Origin: Immundisolibacter sp.
Lineage (GTDB): Bacteria; Pseudomonadota; Gammaproteobacteria; Immundisolibacterales; Immundisolibacteraceae
Direction of reading: 5' to 3'
DNA length: 64,000 nucleotides
Assembly: GCF_014359565.1 (NCBI RefSeq)
Contig: NZ_JACIZD010000001.1
Span: forward strand, 1 to 64,000
Below, one piece after another: positions 37,541 through 46,675 of the stretch. The position numbers and the translations under genes were made by a program. The number at the start of each line of letters is the position of its first letter. Positions within the stretch are counted from its first letter, which is position 1. The notes beneath the pieces were generated by a model. The model had not been told where the DNA came from. It saw only the letters and a list, made by a program, of their open reading frames with translations, and did no database searches.

Positions 37541-39421
37541 ATGAATCAAACCTACGACGCCGCTTCCATCGAGGTCCTGACCGGCCTCGAGCCGGTGCGC
37601 AAGCGCCCCGGCATGTACACCCAGACCGAACGCCCCAACCACCTGGCGCAGGAGGTCATCGACAACGCGGTGGACGAGGCGCTGGCCGGTTACGCCCGGC
37701 ACATCGCCGTCACCCTGCACGCCGACGGCTCGCTGTCCGTGCGCGACGACGGGCGCGGCATGCCGGTCGACATCCACCCCGAAGAAGGCCTGCCGGGCGT
37801 GGAGGTGATCCTGACCCGCCTGCACGCCGGCGGCAAATTCTCGAACAAGGCCTATCAGTTCTCCGGCGGCCTGCACGGCGTGGGCGTGTCGGTGGTCAAC
37901 GCCCTGTCGTCGCGGCTGGAAGTGACGGTGTGGCGCGACGGGCGCGAGTACAAGATGGCGTTTGCCAACGGCGAGAAGGTCACCGACCTGCACGTGATTG
38001 GCGAGGTGCCCCGGCGCACCACCGGCACCGAGGTGCGCTTCTGGCCGGATCCGGCGTTTTTCGACCAGCCGAGCTTCCACGTCGGGCGCCTCAAACACCT
38101 GCTGCGCGCCAAGGCGGTGCTGTGCCCGGGCCTGGAGGTCAGCTTCACGGACCCCAGCGGCACCGAGACCTGGCTGTACAAGGACGGCCTCGGCGAGTAC
38201 CTGAGCAGTGCCGTGGGCGATCTGCCGCGGCTGCCGGAGACGCCGTTCACGGCCAGTTTCAGCGCCACCAACGAGGCCGCCGATTGGGCCGTCACCTGGC
38301 TGCCGGAAGGCGGCGAGACGATCGCCGAAAGCTACGTCAACCTGATCCCGACCGCGCAGGGCGGCACGCACGTCAACGGCCTGCGCACCGGCCTGACAGA
38401 GGCCATCCGCGAGTTCTGTGAGTTCCGCAACCTGCTGCCGCGGGGCCTGAAGCTGGCCCCCGAGGACGTGTGGGAGAACGTCGCCTACGTGCTGTCGGTG
38501 AAGCTGCGCGAGCCGCAGTTCACCGGCCAGACCAAGGAGCGGCTGTCGTCGCGCGAGTGCGTCGCCTTCGTGTCGGGCCTTGCCAAGGACGCGTTCAGCC
38601 TGTACCTGAACACGCACACGCAGATCGGCGAGCAGCTGGCGGAACTGGTCATCAGCCGTGCCGCCCGGCGCCTGAAGGCCGCCCGTCAGGTAGTGCGAAA
38701 GCGCATCACCTCCGGCCCGGCACTGCCCGGCAAGTTGGCCGACTGCACGCTGCAGGACCCGGCGCGCACGGAGCTGTTTCTGGTCGAGGGCGACAGCGCC
38801 GGCGGCAGCGCCAAGCAGGCGCGTGATCGCGAATTCCAGGCCATCCTGCCGCTGCGTGGCAAGATTCTGAACACCTGGGAAGTGGACGGCGCCGAGGTGC
38901 TGGCCTCGCAGGAAGTGCACCACATCGCCATTGCCGTGGGCATGGACCCGGGCTCGAACGACCTGTCCGGCCTGCGCTATGGCCGCATCTGCGTGCTGGC
39001 CGATGCCGACTCCGACGGCGCGCACATCGCCACGCTGCTGTGCGCGCTGTTCGTGCGCCATTTCCCGGCCCTGGTGGCGGCCGGCCATGTATTCGTGGCC
39101 ATGCCGCCGCTGTACCGCATCGACGTCGGGCAGCACCAGTTCTATGCGCTGGACGACACCGAGCGCCAGGGCGTGCTGGATCGCATCGCGGCCGAGAAGA
39201 TCAAGGGCAAGGTCAACGTGCTGCGCTTCAAGGGCCTGGGCGAAATGAACCCGCCGCAGCTGCGCGAGACCGTGATGGCGCCCGACACGCGCCGCCTGGT
39301 GCAGCTCACCGTCGACGACGGCGACGACACCAACGCCCTGCTCGACATGCTGTTGGCCAAAAAGCGCGCCCAGGATCGGCGGCGCTGGCTGGAGGACAAG
39401 GGCGACCTGGCGGAGGTGTAA
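37541..39421 (+). CDS. parE: DNA topoisomerase IV subunit B
   Basis: 626 aa. The GHKL ATPase domain has [24 protein letters not shown] and [13 protein letters not shown]. The transducer domain and the C-terminal TOPRIM/GyrB part follow, with [20 protein letters not shown] and DADSDGAHI. The absence of the GyrB-specific insertion and the length near 630 aa support ParE over GyrB. It decatenates daughter chromosomes with ParC, which is not in the window. Confidence 0.95.
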   Translation: MNQTYDAASIEVLTGLEPVRKRPGMYTQTERPNHLAQEVIDNAVDEALAGYARHIAVTLHADGSLSVRDDGRGMPVDIHPEEGLPGVEVILTRLHAGGKFSNKAYQFSGGLHGVGVSVVNALSSRLEVTVWRDGREYKMAFANGEKVTDLHVIGEVPRRTTGTEVRFWPDPAFFDQPSFHVGRLKHLLRAKAVLCPGLEVSFTDPSGTETWLYKDGLGEYLSSAVGDLPRLPETPFTASFSATNEAADWAVTWLPEGGETIAESYVNLIPTAQGGTHVNGLRTGLTEAIREFCEFRNLLPRGLKLAPEDVWENVAYVLSVKLREPQFTGQTKERLSSRECVAFVSGLAKDAFSLYLNTHTQIGEQLAELVISRAARRLKAARQVVRKRITSGPALPGKLADCTLQDPARTELFLVEGDSAGGSAKQARDREFQAILPLRGKILNTWEVDGAEVLASQEVHHIAIAVGMDPGSNDLSGLRYGRICVLADADSDGAHIATLLCALFVRHFPALVAAGHVFVAMPPLYRIDVGQHQFYALDDTERQGVLDRIAAEKIKGKVNVLRFKGLGEMNPPQLRETVMAPDTRRLVQLTVDDGDDTNALLDMLLAKKRAQDRRRWLEDKGDLAEV

Positions 39422-39436
39422 GAGCGCGCGAGACTT

Positions 39437-40180
39437 TCAGTCCGCGTGCTCGCACAGGGCATCCACCGTGCCCGTCAGACGGCGCAGGTCGTCCGGATTC
39501 GACAGGCGGTGATCGCCGTTCTTGAGCAGGGTCAGCGCGACATCGTCGCCCTGCAGGCGCTCGACCAGGGTGATCGACCGCTGCCACGGCACGTCACTGT
39601 CGCGCATGCCATGCAGGATGCGTACCGGGCATGAGATGTCGATCGGCGCATGCAGGAGCGCATGGCGGCGGCCATCCTCGATCAGCCGGCGCGTGATCAG
39701 GTACGGCTGTTCGCTGTACTCGGACGGCCGCTCGATGTGGCCGTCGCGCTGCATGCGCTCGCGCTCGTCGGGCGTCAACTCGTCGTCCCAGATCGCCTGC
39801 GTGAAATCCGGCGCCGGCGCCAGCAGCGCCAGCGCGCGCACCCGCTGCGGACGGGCCAGCGCCAGCAGCAGGGCGATCCAGCCGCCCATGGACGAGCCGA
39901 CGATCACCTGCGGGCCCGCGGTCAGTTCATCCAGCACCGCCAGCGCGTCGCCCAGCCAGTCGCCGATGCAGCCGTCCGCAAAGCGCCCGCCGGACGCGCC
40001 GTGGCCGGAATAATCGAAGCGCAGGAAGGCGCGACCCTGCTGCCGGCAATGATCGGCGAGGGCGGTGGCCTTGCTGCCGCTCATGTCGGACATGAAGCCG
40101 CCACAGAACAGCACGCCGGGCGTGCGGCCGGCGATTTGCTCGTAGGCGAGGCGATGGGAACCGCGGTCCAGGAACTGCAT
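39437..40180 (-). CDS. Alpha/beta hydrolase
   Basis: 247 aa. Nucleophile elbow GSSMGGW (about residue 94), an oxyanion region near GVLFCGGFMSDM, and a catalytic His in NGDHRLSNPDD near the end with a likely Asp in MRDSDVPW. It resembles the ABHD10/palmitoyl-thioesterase-like group of small hydrolases; the substrate is unknown. ATG 40180 fits the domain start. The stop lies 15 bp from the convergent parE stop. Confidence 0.85.
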   Translation of the reverse strand: MQFLDRGSHRLAYEQIAGRTPGVLFCGGFMSDMSGSKATALADHCRQQGRAFLRFDYSGHGASGGRFADGCIGDWLGDALAVLDELTAGPQVIVGSSMGGWIALLLALARPQRVRALALLAPAPDFTQAIWDDELTPDERERMQRDGHIERPSEYSEQPYLITRRLIEDGRRHALLHAPIDISCPVRILHGMRDSDVPWQRSITLVERLQGDDVALTLLKNGDHRLSNPDDLRRLTGTVDALCEHAD

Positions 40181-40211
40181 GACGGGGATCAAGAGCTGCT
40201 CCAGAAAATTA

Positions 40212-40227
40212 TTTTGCGATCGCAAAA
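40212..40227. promoter_or_regulatory. 16-bp perfect palindrome upstream of the small-RNA promoter
   Basis: TTTTGCGATCGCAAAA is a perfect 16-bp palindrome centred on GCGATCGC. It ends 7 bp before the -35 box of the promoter at 40235. It lies between divergent transcription units and could be a regulator-binding site. Confidence 0.5.
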
Positions 40228-40234
40228 AAATAGG

Positions 40235-40264
40235 TTGACAGGATCGGCAGGGGGCTTTTAAGAT
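40235..40264 (+). promoter_or_regulatory. Sigma-70 promoter for the candidate small RNA
   Basis: A consensus -35 box TTGACA (40235-40240) is followed after 18 bp by TAAGAT (40259-40264). Transcription would begin at about 40,270-40,272. This is one of the best promoter matches in the window. Confidence 0.7.
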
Positions 40265-40270
40265 TCGTCC

Positions 40271-40345
40271 CGACGTTCGCAATGAACGTCGTTTCTCCTC
40301 CTCTTAACCTCCAATCGGGAGTGCCTCGGCCCTCCCGATTTTTTT
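40271..40345 (+). ncRNA. Candidate trans-acting small RNA, about 75 nt
   Basis: Predicted transcript from the promoter at 40235-40264. A perfect 8-bp 5' hairpin, CGACGTTC/GAACGTCG with loop GCAAT (40271-40291), comes first. A 21-nt single-stranded pyrimidine-rich stretch with CTCCTCCTCTT (40292-40312) follows. An intrinsic terminator closes it (40313-40345). The layout of hairpin, unpaired anti-Shine-Dalgarno sequence and terminator is typical of regulatory RNAs that mask ribosome sites. No open frame of note is contained. I do not recognise it as a known RNA family. It could also be a leader ending in an attenuator before htpX, whose start is 188 bp further. Confidence 0.6.
40313..40345 (+). 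terminator. Intrinsic terminator of the candidate small RNA
   Basis: The 9-bp stem AATCGGGAG/CTCCCGATT encloses a 10-nt loop and is followed by T residues (seven in a row including the stem end). Confidence 0.88.
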
Positions 40346-40532
40346 GACCTTGCGGAAAACGATCGTTCGGCAGGGCCATTTCGTGATGTCATGGCCACAT
40401 CTGTTCGGGTGGCTGGGCGAGAGTAGCGAAATTTCGCGCCGAGTGTTGCCCGCCTGACTTGAACCGGACCCGCCTCGCCCCTATCTTGGCAGCCAGTTCG
40501 TCCCGTCGCGGATGCCAAGTCAAGGAGCTTCC

Positions 40533-41405
40533 ATGAAGCGGATCGTGCTGTTCGTCCTCACCAACCTGGCGGTGCTGCTGGTCCTGAGCGTCGCCCTCAG
40601 CATCATCATGCCGCTGCTGGGCATTCGCCCGGAGCAGGGGGGCATGGCACCGCTGCTGGTGTTCGCCGCGGTGTTCGGCATGGGCGGCGCGTTCATTTCG
40701 CTGGCGATGTCCAAGTGGACCGCCAAGCGCATGGTCGGCGCGCAGGTCATCGACCAGCCCCGCAACGACACCGAAACCTGGCTGCTGAACACCGTGCGCC
40801 GGCAGGCCGAGCTGGCCGGCATCGGCATGCCGGAAGTGGCCATCTACGATGCGCCGGACGTGAACGCGTTTGCCACCGGCATGAGCCGCAACAACGCGCT
40901 GGTCGCCGTCAGCAGCGGCCTGCTGCGCGCCATGTCGCGCGACGAGGCCGAGGCCGTACTGGGCCACGAGATCAGCCACGTCGCCAATGGCGACATGGTG
41001 ACCCTGACGCTGATCCAGGGCGTATTGAACACCTTCGTGATCGTGCTGTCGCGCCTGGTCGGGCAGTTCATCGACCGCGCCGTGTTTCGCAACGAGGACG
41101 GTCATGGCGCCGGCTTTTTCATCGCCACCATGGTGGCGCAGCTGCTGTTCGGCATCGTCGCCAGCGTGATCGTGATGTGGTTCAGCCGGCAGCGCGAGTT
41201 TCGCGCCGACACCGGCGGCGCCCAGCTGGCGGGGCGCGGCAAGATGATCGCGGCCCTGCAGCGCCTGAAGGCCGCCCACGAACCGCCAGTGCTGCCGGAG
41301 CAACTGGCCGCGTTCGGCATTTCCGGCGGCAAGGGCATCTCGCGACTGTTCATGTCGCACCCGCCGCTGGAAGAGCGCATCGCCGCCCTGCAACAGGCGG
41401 CCTGA
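40533..41405 (+). CDS. htpX: Protease HtpX
   Basis: 290 aa inner-membrane zinc metalloprotease. Two N-terminal membrane segments (about 5-55), the zinc motif [10 protein letters not shown] (about residue 141), two further hydrophobic segments, then the third ligand Glu in [10 protein letters not shown]. It degrades misfolded membrane proteins, complementing FtsH. ATG 40533 has AAGGAG seven bases upstream. Confidence 0.96.
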   Translation: MKRIVLFVLTNLAVLLVLSVALSIIMPLLGIRPEQGGMAPLLVFAAVFGMGGAFISLAMSKWTAKRMVGAQVIDQPRNDTETWLLNTVRRQAELAGIGMPEVAIYDAPDVNAFATGMSRNNALVAVSSGLLRAMSRDEAEAVLGHEISHVANGDMVTLTLIQGVLNTFVIVLSRLVGQFIDRAVFRNEDGHGAGFFIATMVAQLLFGIVASVIVMWFSRQREFRADTGGAQLAGRGKMIAALQRLKAAHEPPVLPEQLAAFGISGGKGISRLFMSHPPLEERIAALQQAA

Positions 41406-41423
41406 CCGCGTATCAAATCAACC

Positions 41424-41458
41424 AGCGCCTGGTTCCCGCCGGAGCCAGGCGCTTTTTT
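41424..41458 (+). terminator. Intrinsic terminator after htpX
   Basis: Perfect 9-bp stem AGCGCCTGG/CCAGGCGCT with a 12-nt loop, followed by a T6 run. It begins 18 bp after the htpX stop and separates it from the next gene. Confidence 0.9.
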
Positions 41459-41483
41459 GTTTGTTCGTTTCGAGGATTGCCCG

Positions 41484-42707
41484 ATGTCCCTGATTCGCCC
41501 GTTTCGTGGTCTGCGCCCGGCTCCCGGACGCGCCAGCCAGATCATCGCCCCACCCTACGACGTGATGAACACGGCCGAGGCGCGCGCCATGGTCGAGGGC
41601 CGGCCGCTGAGTTTCCTGCACGTGTCGCGGCCGGAAGTGGACCTGCCTGCGGACACCGATCCCTACGCCGATGCCGTCTACGCCAAGGGCGCCGAAAACC
41701 TGCGGCGCATGATCGCCGACGGCGTGCTGCGCCAGGACGACGCGCCCTGCTACTACGCCTACCGGCTGGTGATGGACGGGCGCGCGCAGCTCGGCCTGGT
41801 GCTGGCGGCCTCGGTCAAGGCCTACGACGAGAACCGCATCCGCCGCCACGAGTTCACCCGCCCGGACAAGGAAAACGACCGCGTGCGGCACATCGACACC
41901 AGCAACGCGCAGACCGGGCCGGTGTTCCTGGTGCATCGCGCCACGGCGGCGCTGGACGGCGTGCTGGCTCGGGCCAGCCAGGGTGAGCCGGCGGCCGACG
42001 TGGTGGCCGATGGCGGCGTGCGCCACACGCTGTGGGTGATCGATGCCGCCGCCGACATCGCCGCCATCAGCGCGGCGGTCGAGGCGCTCGGCGTGCTGTA
42101 CATCGCCGACGGCCACCACCGCAGCGCCGCCGCCTCGCGCGTGGCCGCCCAGCGCGGCGGACCGGCGGATGCCGAGCACTGGTACTTCCTGGCCGTCAGC
42201 TTTCCGCACGACCAGGTGAAGATTCTGGACTACAACCGCCTGCTGACCGACCTGAACGGTCTGGACGAGGCCGCCTTCAAGGCGCGCGTAGCCGAGCATT
42301 TCCAGATCGAACCGGTCACCGGCGAGGCGCGCCCGTTGGCTGCCAACACATTCGGCATGTACCTCGGCGGCCAGTGGTACCGGCTCACGTTGAAACCTGG
42401 CCGGGTGCCGGCCGATCCGGTGGGCCGGCTCGACGTGAGCCTGCTGCACCAGTACCTGATCGAGCCGATTCTTGGCGTCAGCGACCCACGCCGCGACAAG
42501 CGCATCGATTTCGTCGGCGGCATCCGCGGCCTGGGTGAACTGCAGCGCCGGGTGGACAGCGGCGAGATGGCGGTGGCCTTCGCCCTGTATCCGACCTCGC
42601 TCGAAGACCTGATGGCGGTGGCCGACGCCGGCCAGGTGATGCCGCCCAAATCGACCTGGTTCGAACCGAAACTGGCCGACGGCATGGTCAGCCATTTGCT
42701 GGACTGA
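41484..42707 (+). CDS. DUF1015 family protein
   Basis: 407 aa. Family signatures: RPFRGLRPAPG and APPYDVMNTAEAR at the N-terminus, RRHEFTRPDKENDRVRH near residue 120 and YIADGHHRSAAASRVA near 210. The family is annotated SpoOJ/ParA-associated or kinase-like, but no function is established. ATG 41484 starts at the conserved MSLIRPF. It is separated from htpX by a terminator and converges on cysS. Confidence 0.9.
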   Translation: MSLIRPFRGLRPAPGRASQIIAPPYDVMNTAEARAMVEGRPLSFLHVSRPEVDLPADTDPYADAVYAKGAENLRRMIADGVLRQDDAPCYYAYRLVMDGRAQLGLVLAASVKAYDENRIRRHEFTRPDKENDRVRHIDTSNAQTGPVFLVHRATAALDGVLARASQGEPAADVVADGGVRHTLWVIDAAADIAAISAAVEALGVLYIADGHHRSAAASRVAAQRGGPADAEHWYFLAVSFPHDQVKILDYNRLLTDLNGLDEAAFKARVAEHFQIEPVTGEARPLAANTFGMYLGGQWYRLTLKPGRVPADPVGRLDVSLLHQYLIEPILGVSDPRRDKRIDFVGGIRGLGELQRRVDSGEMAVAFALYPTSLEDLMAVADAGQVMPPKSTWFEPKLADGMVSHLLD

Positions 42708-42773
42708 GCCCGCAGCCGAGCCCGCTTCGCAGACTCTCTGCGGCTCGGGAACTTCCCTGGCGGCAGGCCGTGC

Positions 42774-44150
42774 CTAGCGCCGCCGCCAGGCGGTCCCCGA
42801 CGGGCCGTCCTCCAGCACGATGCCGGCCGCGTCCAGTTGCGCGCGGATGGCATCCGCCCGCGCGAAATCGCGCGCCTTGCGGGCGTCGATGCGGGCCTGC
42901 ACCAAGGCGTCGATTTCCGCATCCGACGGGCCTTCGGTACCAACGGTGCCCTTCAGAAATGCCTGCGCATCGTCCTGCAGCAGACCGAGCACGCCGCCCA
43001 GGTGGCGCAAGGTCGCGGCCAGGCGGGCCACCGCCGCCGGCTCCTGCGCGCGGTTCAGATCGCGCACCAGCTCGAACAGCACCGCGATGGCGCCGGGCGT
43101 GTTGAAGTCGTCCTGCATGGCGGCATCGAAGCGCGCCACATAGTCAGGATCAGGTTCCGCGCCCGTGGCGGCACCGGCCTTGGCCAGCGCCAGGTAGCAG
43201 CGGGTCAGGCCCTCGCGGGCGGCATCGAGCGCGGCATCGGAGTAGTTCAGCGCGCTGCGGTAGTGGCTGGCGAGCAGGAAAAAGCGCAGCACTTCCGGCT
43301 GGTAGCGGGCCAGCACCTCGCGGATGGTGAAGAAGTTGCCGAGCGACTTCGACATTTTCTCGTCGTCGATGCGCACGAAGCCGTTGTGCATCCATATGTC
43401 GACATAGCGCTCGCCGGTGGCCGCCTCGGACTGGGCGATCTCGTTCTCGTGGTGCGGAAAGATCAGGTCGTGCCCGCCGCCGTGGATGTCGAAATGGGCA
43501 CCCAGACAGGCCGTGGACATGGCCGAGCACTCGATGTGCCAGCCCGGCCGGCCGGCGCCCCACGGGGAGGGCCAGGCCGGCTCGCCCGGTTTGGCGGCCT
43601 TCCACAGGGCAAAGTCGAGCGGATCGGCCTTGGCCTCGTTGATCTCCACCCGCGCGCCGGCCCGCAGATCCTCCATGACGCGGTGCGACAACTGCCCGTA
43701 GCGGTCGAAGCTCTGCACGGCGTAGTAGACGTCGCCGTTGTCCGCCCGGTAGGCGTGGCCGCCCTGGATCAGCATCTCGATCATGCGCACGATGTCGCCG
43801 ATGTGCTCGCTAGCGCGCGGCTCCTGATCCGGCGGCAGCACGCCCAGCCGCGCCAGATCCTCGTGCATGGCGGCGATGTAGCGCTCGGTCAGGGCCGTGG
43901 TGGACTCGTTGTTCTCGGCCGCGCGGCGGATGATCTTGTCGTCGATGTCCGTGATGTTGCGCACATAGTGAACCGTCAAGCCCAGGTGGCGCAGGTAGCG
44001 CACCACCATGTCGAACACCACGAACACCCGCGCGTGACCCACGTGGCAGTAGTCGTACACCGTGGCGCCGCACACGTACATGCGCACCGTGCCGGGAACC
44101 AGGGGGCGCAGCGGCTGCTTGTCGCCGGTGAGGGTGTTGTGAATCAGCAT
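42774..44150 (-). CDS. cysS: Cysteinyl-tRNA synthetase
   Basis: 458 aa, full length. The class I signature is HVGHAR (about residue 36, the HIGH motif) and KMSKSLGN near 270. Zinc ligands include Cys in [10 protein letters not shown] and in WHIECSAMS, with the [15 protein letters not shown] region. It charges tRNA-Cys in the cytoplasm. Convergent with the DUF1015 gene and divergent from the cyclophilin gene, a common gammaproteobacterial neighbour. Confidence 0.97.
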   Translation of the reverse strand: MLIHNTLTGDKQPLRPLVPGTVRMYVCGATVYDYCHVGHARVFVVFDMVVRYLRHLGLTVHYVRNITDIDDKIIRRAAENNESTTALTERYIAAMHEDLARLGVLPPDQEPRASEHIGDIVRMIEMLIQGGHAYRADNGDVYYAVQSFDRYGQLSHRVMEDLRAGARVEINEAKADPLDFALWKAAKPGEPAWPSPWGAGRPGWHIECSAMSTACLGAHFDIHGGGHDLIFPHHENEIAQSEAATGERYVDIWMHNGFVRIDDEKMSKSLGNFFTIREVLARYQPEVLRFFLLASHYRSALNYSDAALDAAREGLTRCYLALAKAGAATGAEPDPDYVARFDAAMQDDFNTPGAIAVLFELVRDLNRAQEPAAVARLAATLRHLGGVLGLLQDDAQAFLKGTVGTEGPSDAEIDALVQARIDARKARDFARADAIRAQLDAAGIVLEDGPSGTAWRRR

Positions 44151-44271
44151 GCGTGGGCCGGGTCGGAAAAACGGGCGCGGAATGATACCGCGTGGCCTGC
44201 GCGGACCCGCCGGGACGCCGCCCGCCCCATGCTAGAGTAGCCACCCCGTTTTACCTCTCCCGCTGCGCGCC

Positions 44272-44862
44272 ATGCCGTTACGCCTGCTCCTGTCCCTGGT
44301 GCTTGGCCTGCTGCCGCTGGCCGCTCCTGCCAAGGAAGCCACTGCCATGCCGGTCAATGTCTTGCTCGAAACCAACCTCGGCGCCATCACCCTGGAGCTG
44401 TACCCGGACAAGGCGCCCAAGACGGTGGCCAATTTCACCGACTACGTGCGCGCCGGACACTACAACGGCACCGTGTTCCACCGCGTGATCCCGAATTTCA
44501 TGGCCCAGGGCGGCGGCTTCACGGCTGATTTGCAGCAAAAGCCCACCAACGCGCCGATCACGAACGAGGCCGACAACGGCCTGCAGAACCTGCGCGGCAC
44601 CATCGCCATGGCGCGCACCGGCGAGCCGCACTCGGCCAGCGCGCAGTTCTTCATCAACGTGGCCGACAACGCGTTCCTGAACTTCACCGCGCCGACCCGC
44701 CAGGGCTGGGGCTACGCCGTGTTCGGCAAGGTCACCGCCGGCATGGACGTGGTGGATGCGATGGTCGCCCTGCCGACCGGCGCTGCCGGGCCGTTCGGCT
44801 CGGACGTGCCCAAACAGGCCGTCGTGATCGAATCGGCGCGAGTGCTCGACGCCGCCGAATAA
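44272..44862 (+). CDS. Cyclophilin-type peptidyl-prolyl isomerase, exported
   Basis: 196 aa. A signal peptide (about 1-20, ending AAPAKEA) precedes one cyclophilin domain with FHRVIPNFMAQGG, ARTGEPHSASAQFFINV and VFGKV. The active-site Arg and Gln residues are present. It would speed proline isomerisation in folding envelope proteins (PpiA-like by location). It is followed after 21 bp by lpxH. Confidence 0.92.
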   Translation: MPLRLLLSLVLGLLPLAAPAKEATAMPVNVLLETNLGAITLELYPDKAPKTVANFTDYVRAGHYNGTVFHRVIPNFMAQGGGFTADLQQKPTNAPITNEADNGLQNLRGTIAMARTGEPHSASAQFFINVADNAFLNFTAPTRQGWGYAVFGKVTAGMDVVDAMVALPTGAAGPFGSDVPKQAVVIESARVLDAAE

Positions 44863-44883
44863 CGGCGGGCAACGCGGCTGCCG

Positions 44884-45612
44884 ATGCTGCGCATCTTCAT
44901 CGCCGACCTGCACCTGCGTGCGGACGCGCTGGATCAGGCGCGCTTCGTCGATTTCCTGCAGGGCTTCGGCGCGCACAGCGAGCTGTACGTGCTGGGCGAT
45001 CTGTTCGACCTCTGGCTGGGCGACGATCTGGACCTGCCGCGCTACCGGCCCGTCATCGGCGCACTGCGTGCCTATGACGAGCGCGGCGGCGTGGCGCGCA
45101 TCATGGTCGGCAATCACGACTTTCTGATCGGCGATGCGTTTTTTGCCCAAACGCGCGCCCGCCCCTTGCCCGACCCGACCGTCATCGAACACGCCGGCCA
45201 ACGCCTGCTGCTGACCCACGGCGACGCGCTGTGTCTGGCCGACGTGGACTACCAGGCGTTTCGGAAGCGCATTCGCCAGCCGGCGTTCGTGGCGCAGTTT
45301 CTGGCCCAACCGGCCGAACAGCGCATCGCCATCGCGCGCGAATTCCAGGACGGCAGCCGCACCGCGACCGCCAGCAAACCGGCGGCGATGATGGATGTGG
45401 ATGCCGATGCCGCCAATGCGGCCCTGATCGATGCGGGAGCCGGCCTGCTGCTGCATGGCCACACACACCGACCCGGCGTGCACCGATTGCCGGCTGGCCG
45501 GCGGGTGGTGCTCGGTCCGTGGTTCGAGAAAGAAAGCGCCCTGATCTGGCCGGCCGATGGCGCGCCGCAGCCGCTCAACATGGGCTGTAACGCGACCGAC
45601 ATCGTCGGCTGA
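44884..45612 (+). CDS. lpxH: UDP-2,3-diacylglucosamine diphosphatase
   Basis: 242 aa calcineurin-like phosphoesterase. Metal-binding motifs in order: FIADLHL, LGDLFDLWLGDD, VGNHDFL, LTHGDALC and LHGHTHRP. It makes lipid X in lipid A synthesis at the inner face of the membrane, so the host is a Gram-negative with LPS. The neighbourhood cysS-cyclophilin-lpxH is conserved. Confidence 0.96.
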   Translation: MLRIFIADLHLRADALDQARFVDFLQGFGAHSELYVLGDLFDLWLGDDLDLPRYRPVIGALRAYDERGGVARIMVGNHDFLIGDAFFAQTRARPLPDPTVIEHAGQRLLLTHGDALCLADVDYQAFRKRIRQPAFVAQFLAQPAEQRIAIAREFQDGSRTATASKPAAMMDVDADAANAALIDAGAGLLLHGHTHRPGVHRLPAGRRVVLGPWFEKESALIWPADGAPQPLNMGCNATDIVG

Positions 45613-45750
45613 ACCAGGCCCGTAGAGGGAATCGGCGCCCTGCCGCGTGACCCACACTCCGGTGCGCAGCTTCGCTGCCCCCTGATTCGTGCGGGAACCT
45701 CATCGCCCGGTATGGCCGGGCTCCTGCATCATCCGCGATGCAAACCCGCC

Positions 45751-46671
45751 TCAGGGCGTCTGCGCGCCTTCCTTGACCGGCGCGATCATGTCGCGCGCCG
45801 ACAGACCGGTCGGCAGCAGCGACCAGCTGGCCACGTAAATGGTCGAGTAGGCGCCCGCCAGCACGCCGATCAGCATCGCCAGCGAGAAGCTGTGGATGGC
45901 ATCGCCGCCGAACAGCACCAGCGGCAGCAGCGCCAGCACCACGGTGGCGGTGGTGGCGATGGTGCGCGTCATGGTCTCGTTGACCGAGCGGTTGATGACC
46001 TCGCGCGTGCTGGCCTTGCGCATGCGCGGGAAGTTCTCGCGGATGCGGTCATAGATGACCACCGTGTCGTTGATGGAGTAACCGATCACGGTCAGCACCG
46101 CCGCCACCACAGTCAGGTCGAATTCCAGCCCGACCAGCGCGCAGAAGCCGACCGTGATGATGGCATCGTGCGCCAGCGACACGACGGCGCCGATGGCGAA
46201 GCGGTACTCGAAGCGGAACGCCACGTAGGCGCCGATGGCCAGGATGGCGTACAGCAATGCCAGCGCGGCGTTGGTGACCAGCTCATCGCCGACCTGCGGC
46301 CCCACGAACTCCACCCGCTGCAGGGTGATGTTCTGACCGCCGCTGCCGAGCGCCTCCAGCACGCGTGTGCTCAGCTCGCCCGTGGAGCCGGCCACACCCG
46401 CCGGAATGCGCACCAGTACCTCGCTGCGGGTGCCGAAATACTGCACCACTGCGCCTTCCAGGCCGTGGCCGGCCAGCGCCGCCTGCACCTGCGCCAGTTC
46501 CACCGGCGCCGGGTACTGCACCTCGACCAGCGTGCCACCGGTGAAGTCGATGCCGAAATTCAGGCCCCGTACGGCCAGCGCCAACACCGACACCAGCACC
46601 AGCACGCCGGACAGCGTCAGCATGACCGGCGCATAGCGCATGAAGTCGACTTTGAAAGCTTGCTGTGCCAT
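45751..46671 (-). CDS. secF: Protein translocase subunit SecF
   Basis: 306 aa, six membrane segments. Motifs: GIDFTGGTLVEV in the first periplasmic part, and GYSINDTVVIYDRIREN and MTRTIATTATV in the membrane domain. It acts with SecD in proton-driven protein export. ATG 46671 begins 4 bp after the secD stop. Confidence 0.96.
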   Translation of the reverse strand: MAQQAFKVDFMRYAPVMLTLSGVLVLVSVLALAVRGLNFGIDFTGGTLVEVQYPAPVELAQVQAALAGHGLEGAVVQYFGTRSEVLVRIPAGVAGSTGELSTRVLEALGSGGQNITLQRVEFVGPQVGDELVTNAALALLYAILAIGAYVAFRFEYRFAIGAVVSLAHDAIITVGFCALVGLEFDLTVVAAVLTVIGYSINDTVVIYDRIRENFPRMRKASTREVINRSVNETMTRTIATTATVVLALLPLVLFGGDAIHSFSLAMLIGVLAGAYSTIYVASWSLLPTGLSARDMIAPVKEGAQTP

Positions 46672-46675
46672 TGGC

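Noticed and set aside
37169-39136. Very long minus-strand frame ending in the xseB sequence
   Set aside because: Only the last 95 codons match XseB; the rest is antisense to parE and has no family similarity.
40349-40381. Possible sigma-32 promoter before htpX
   Set aside because: A CTTGCG and a GGCCATTT-like box exist, but the spacing of about 19 bp is too long and the -10 match weak.
45705-45721. Hairpin GCCCGG/CCGGGC between lpxH and secF as a terminator
   Set aside because: The stem is only 6 bp and there is no T run on either strand.
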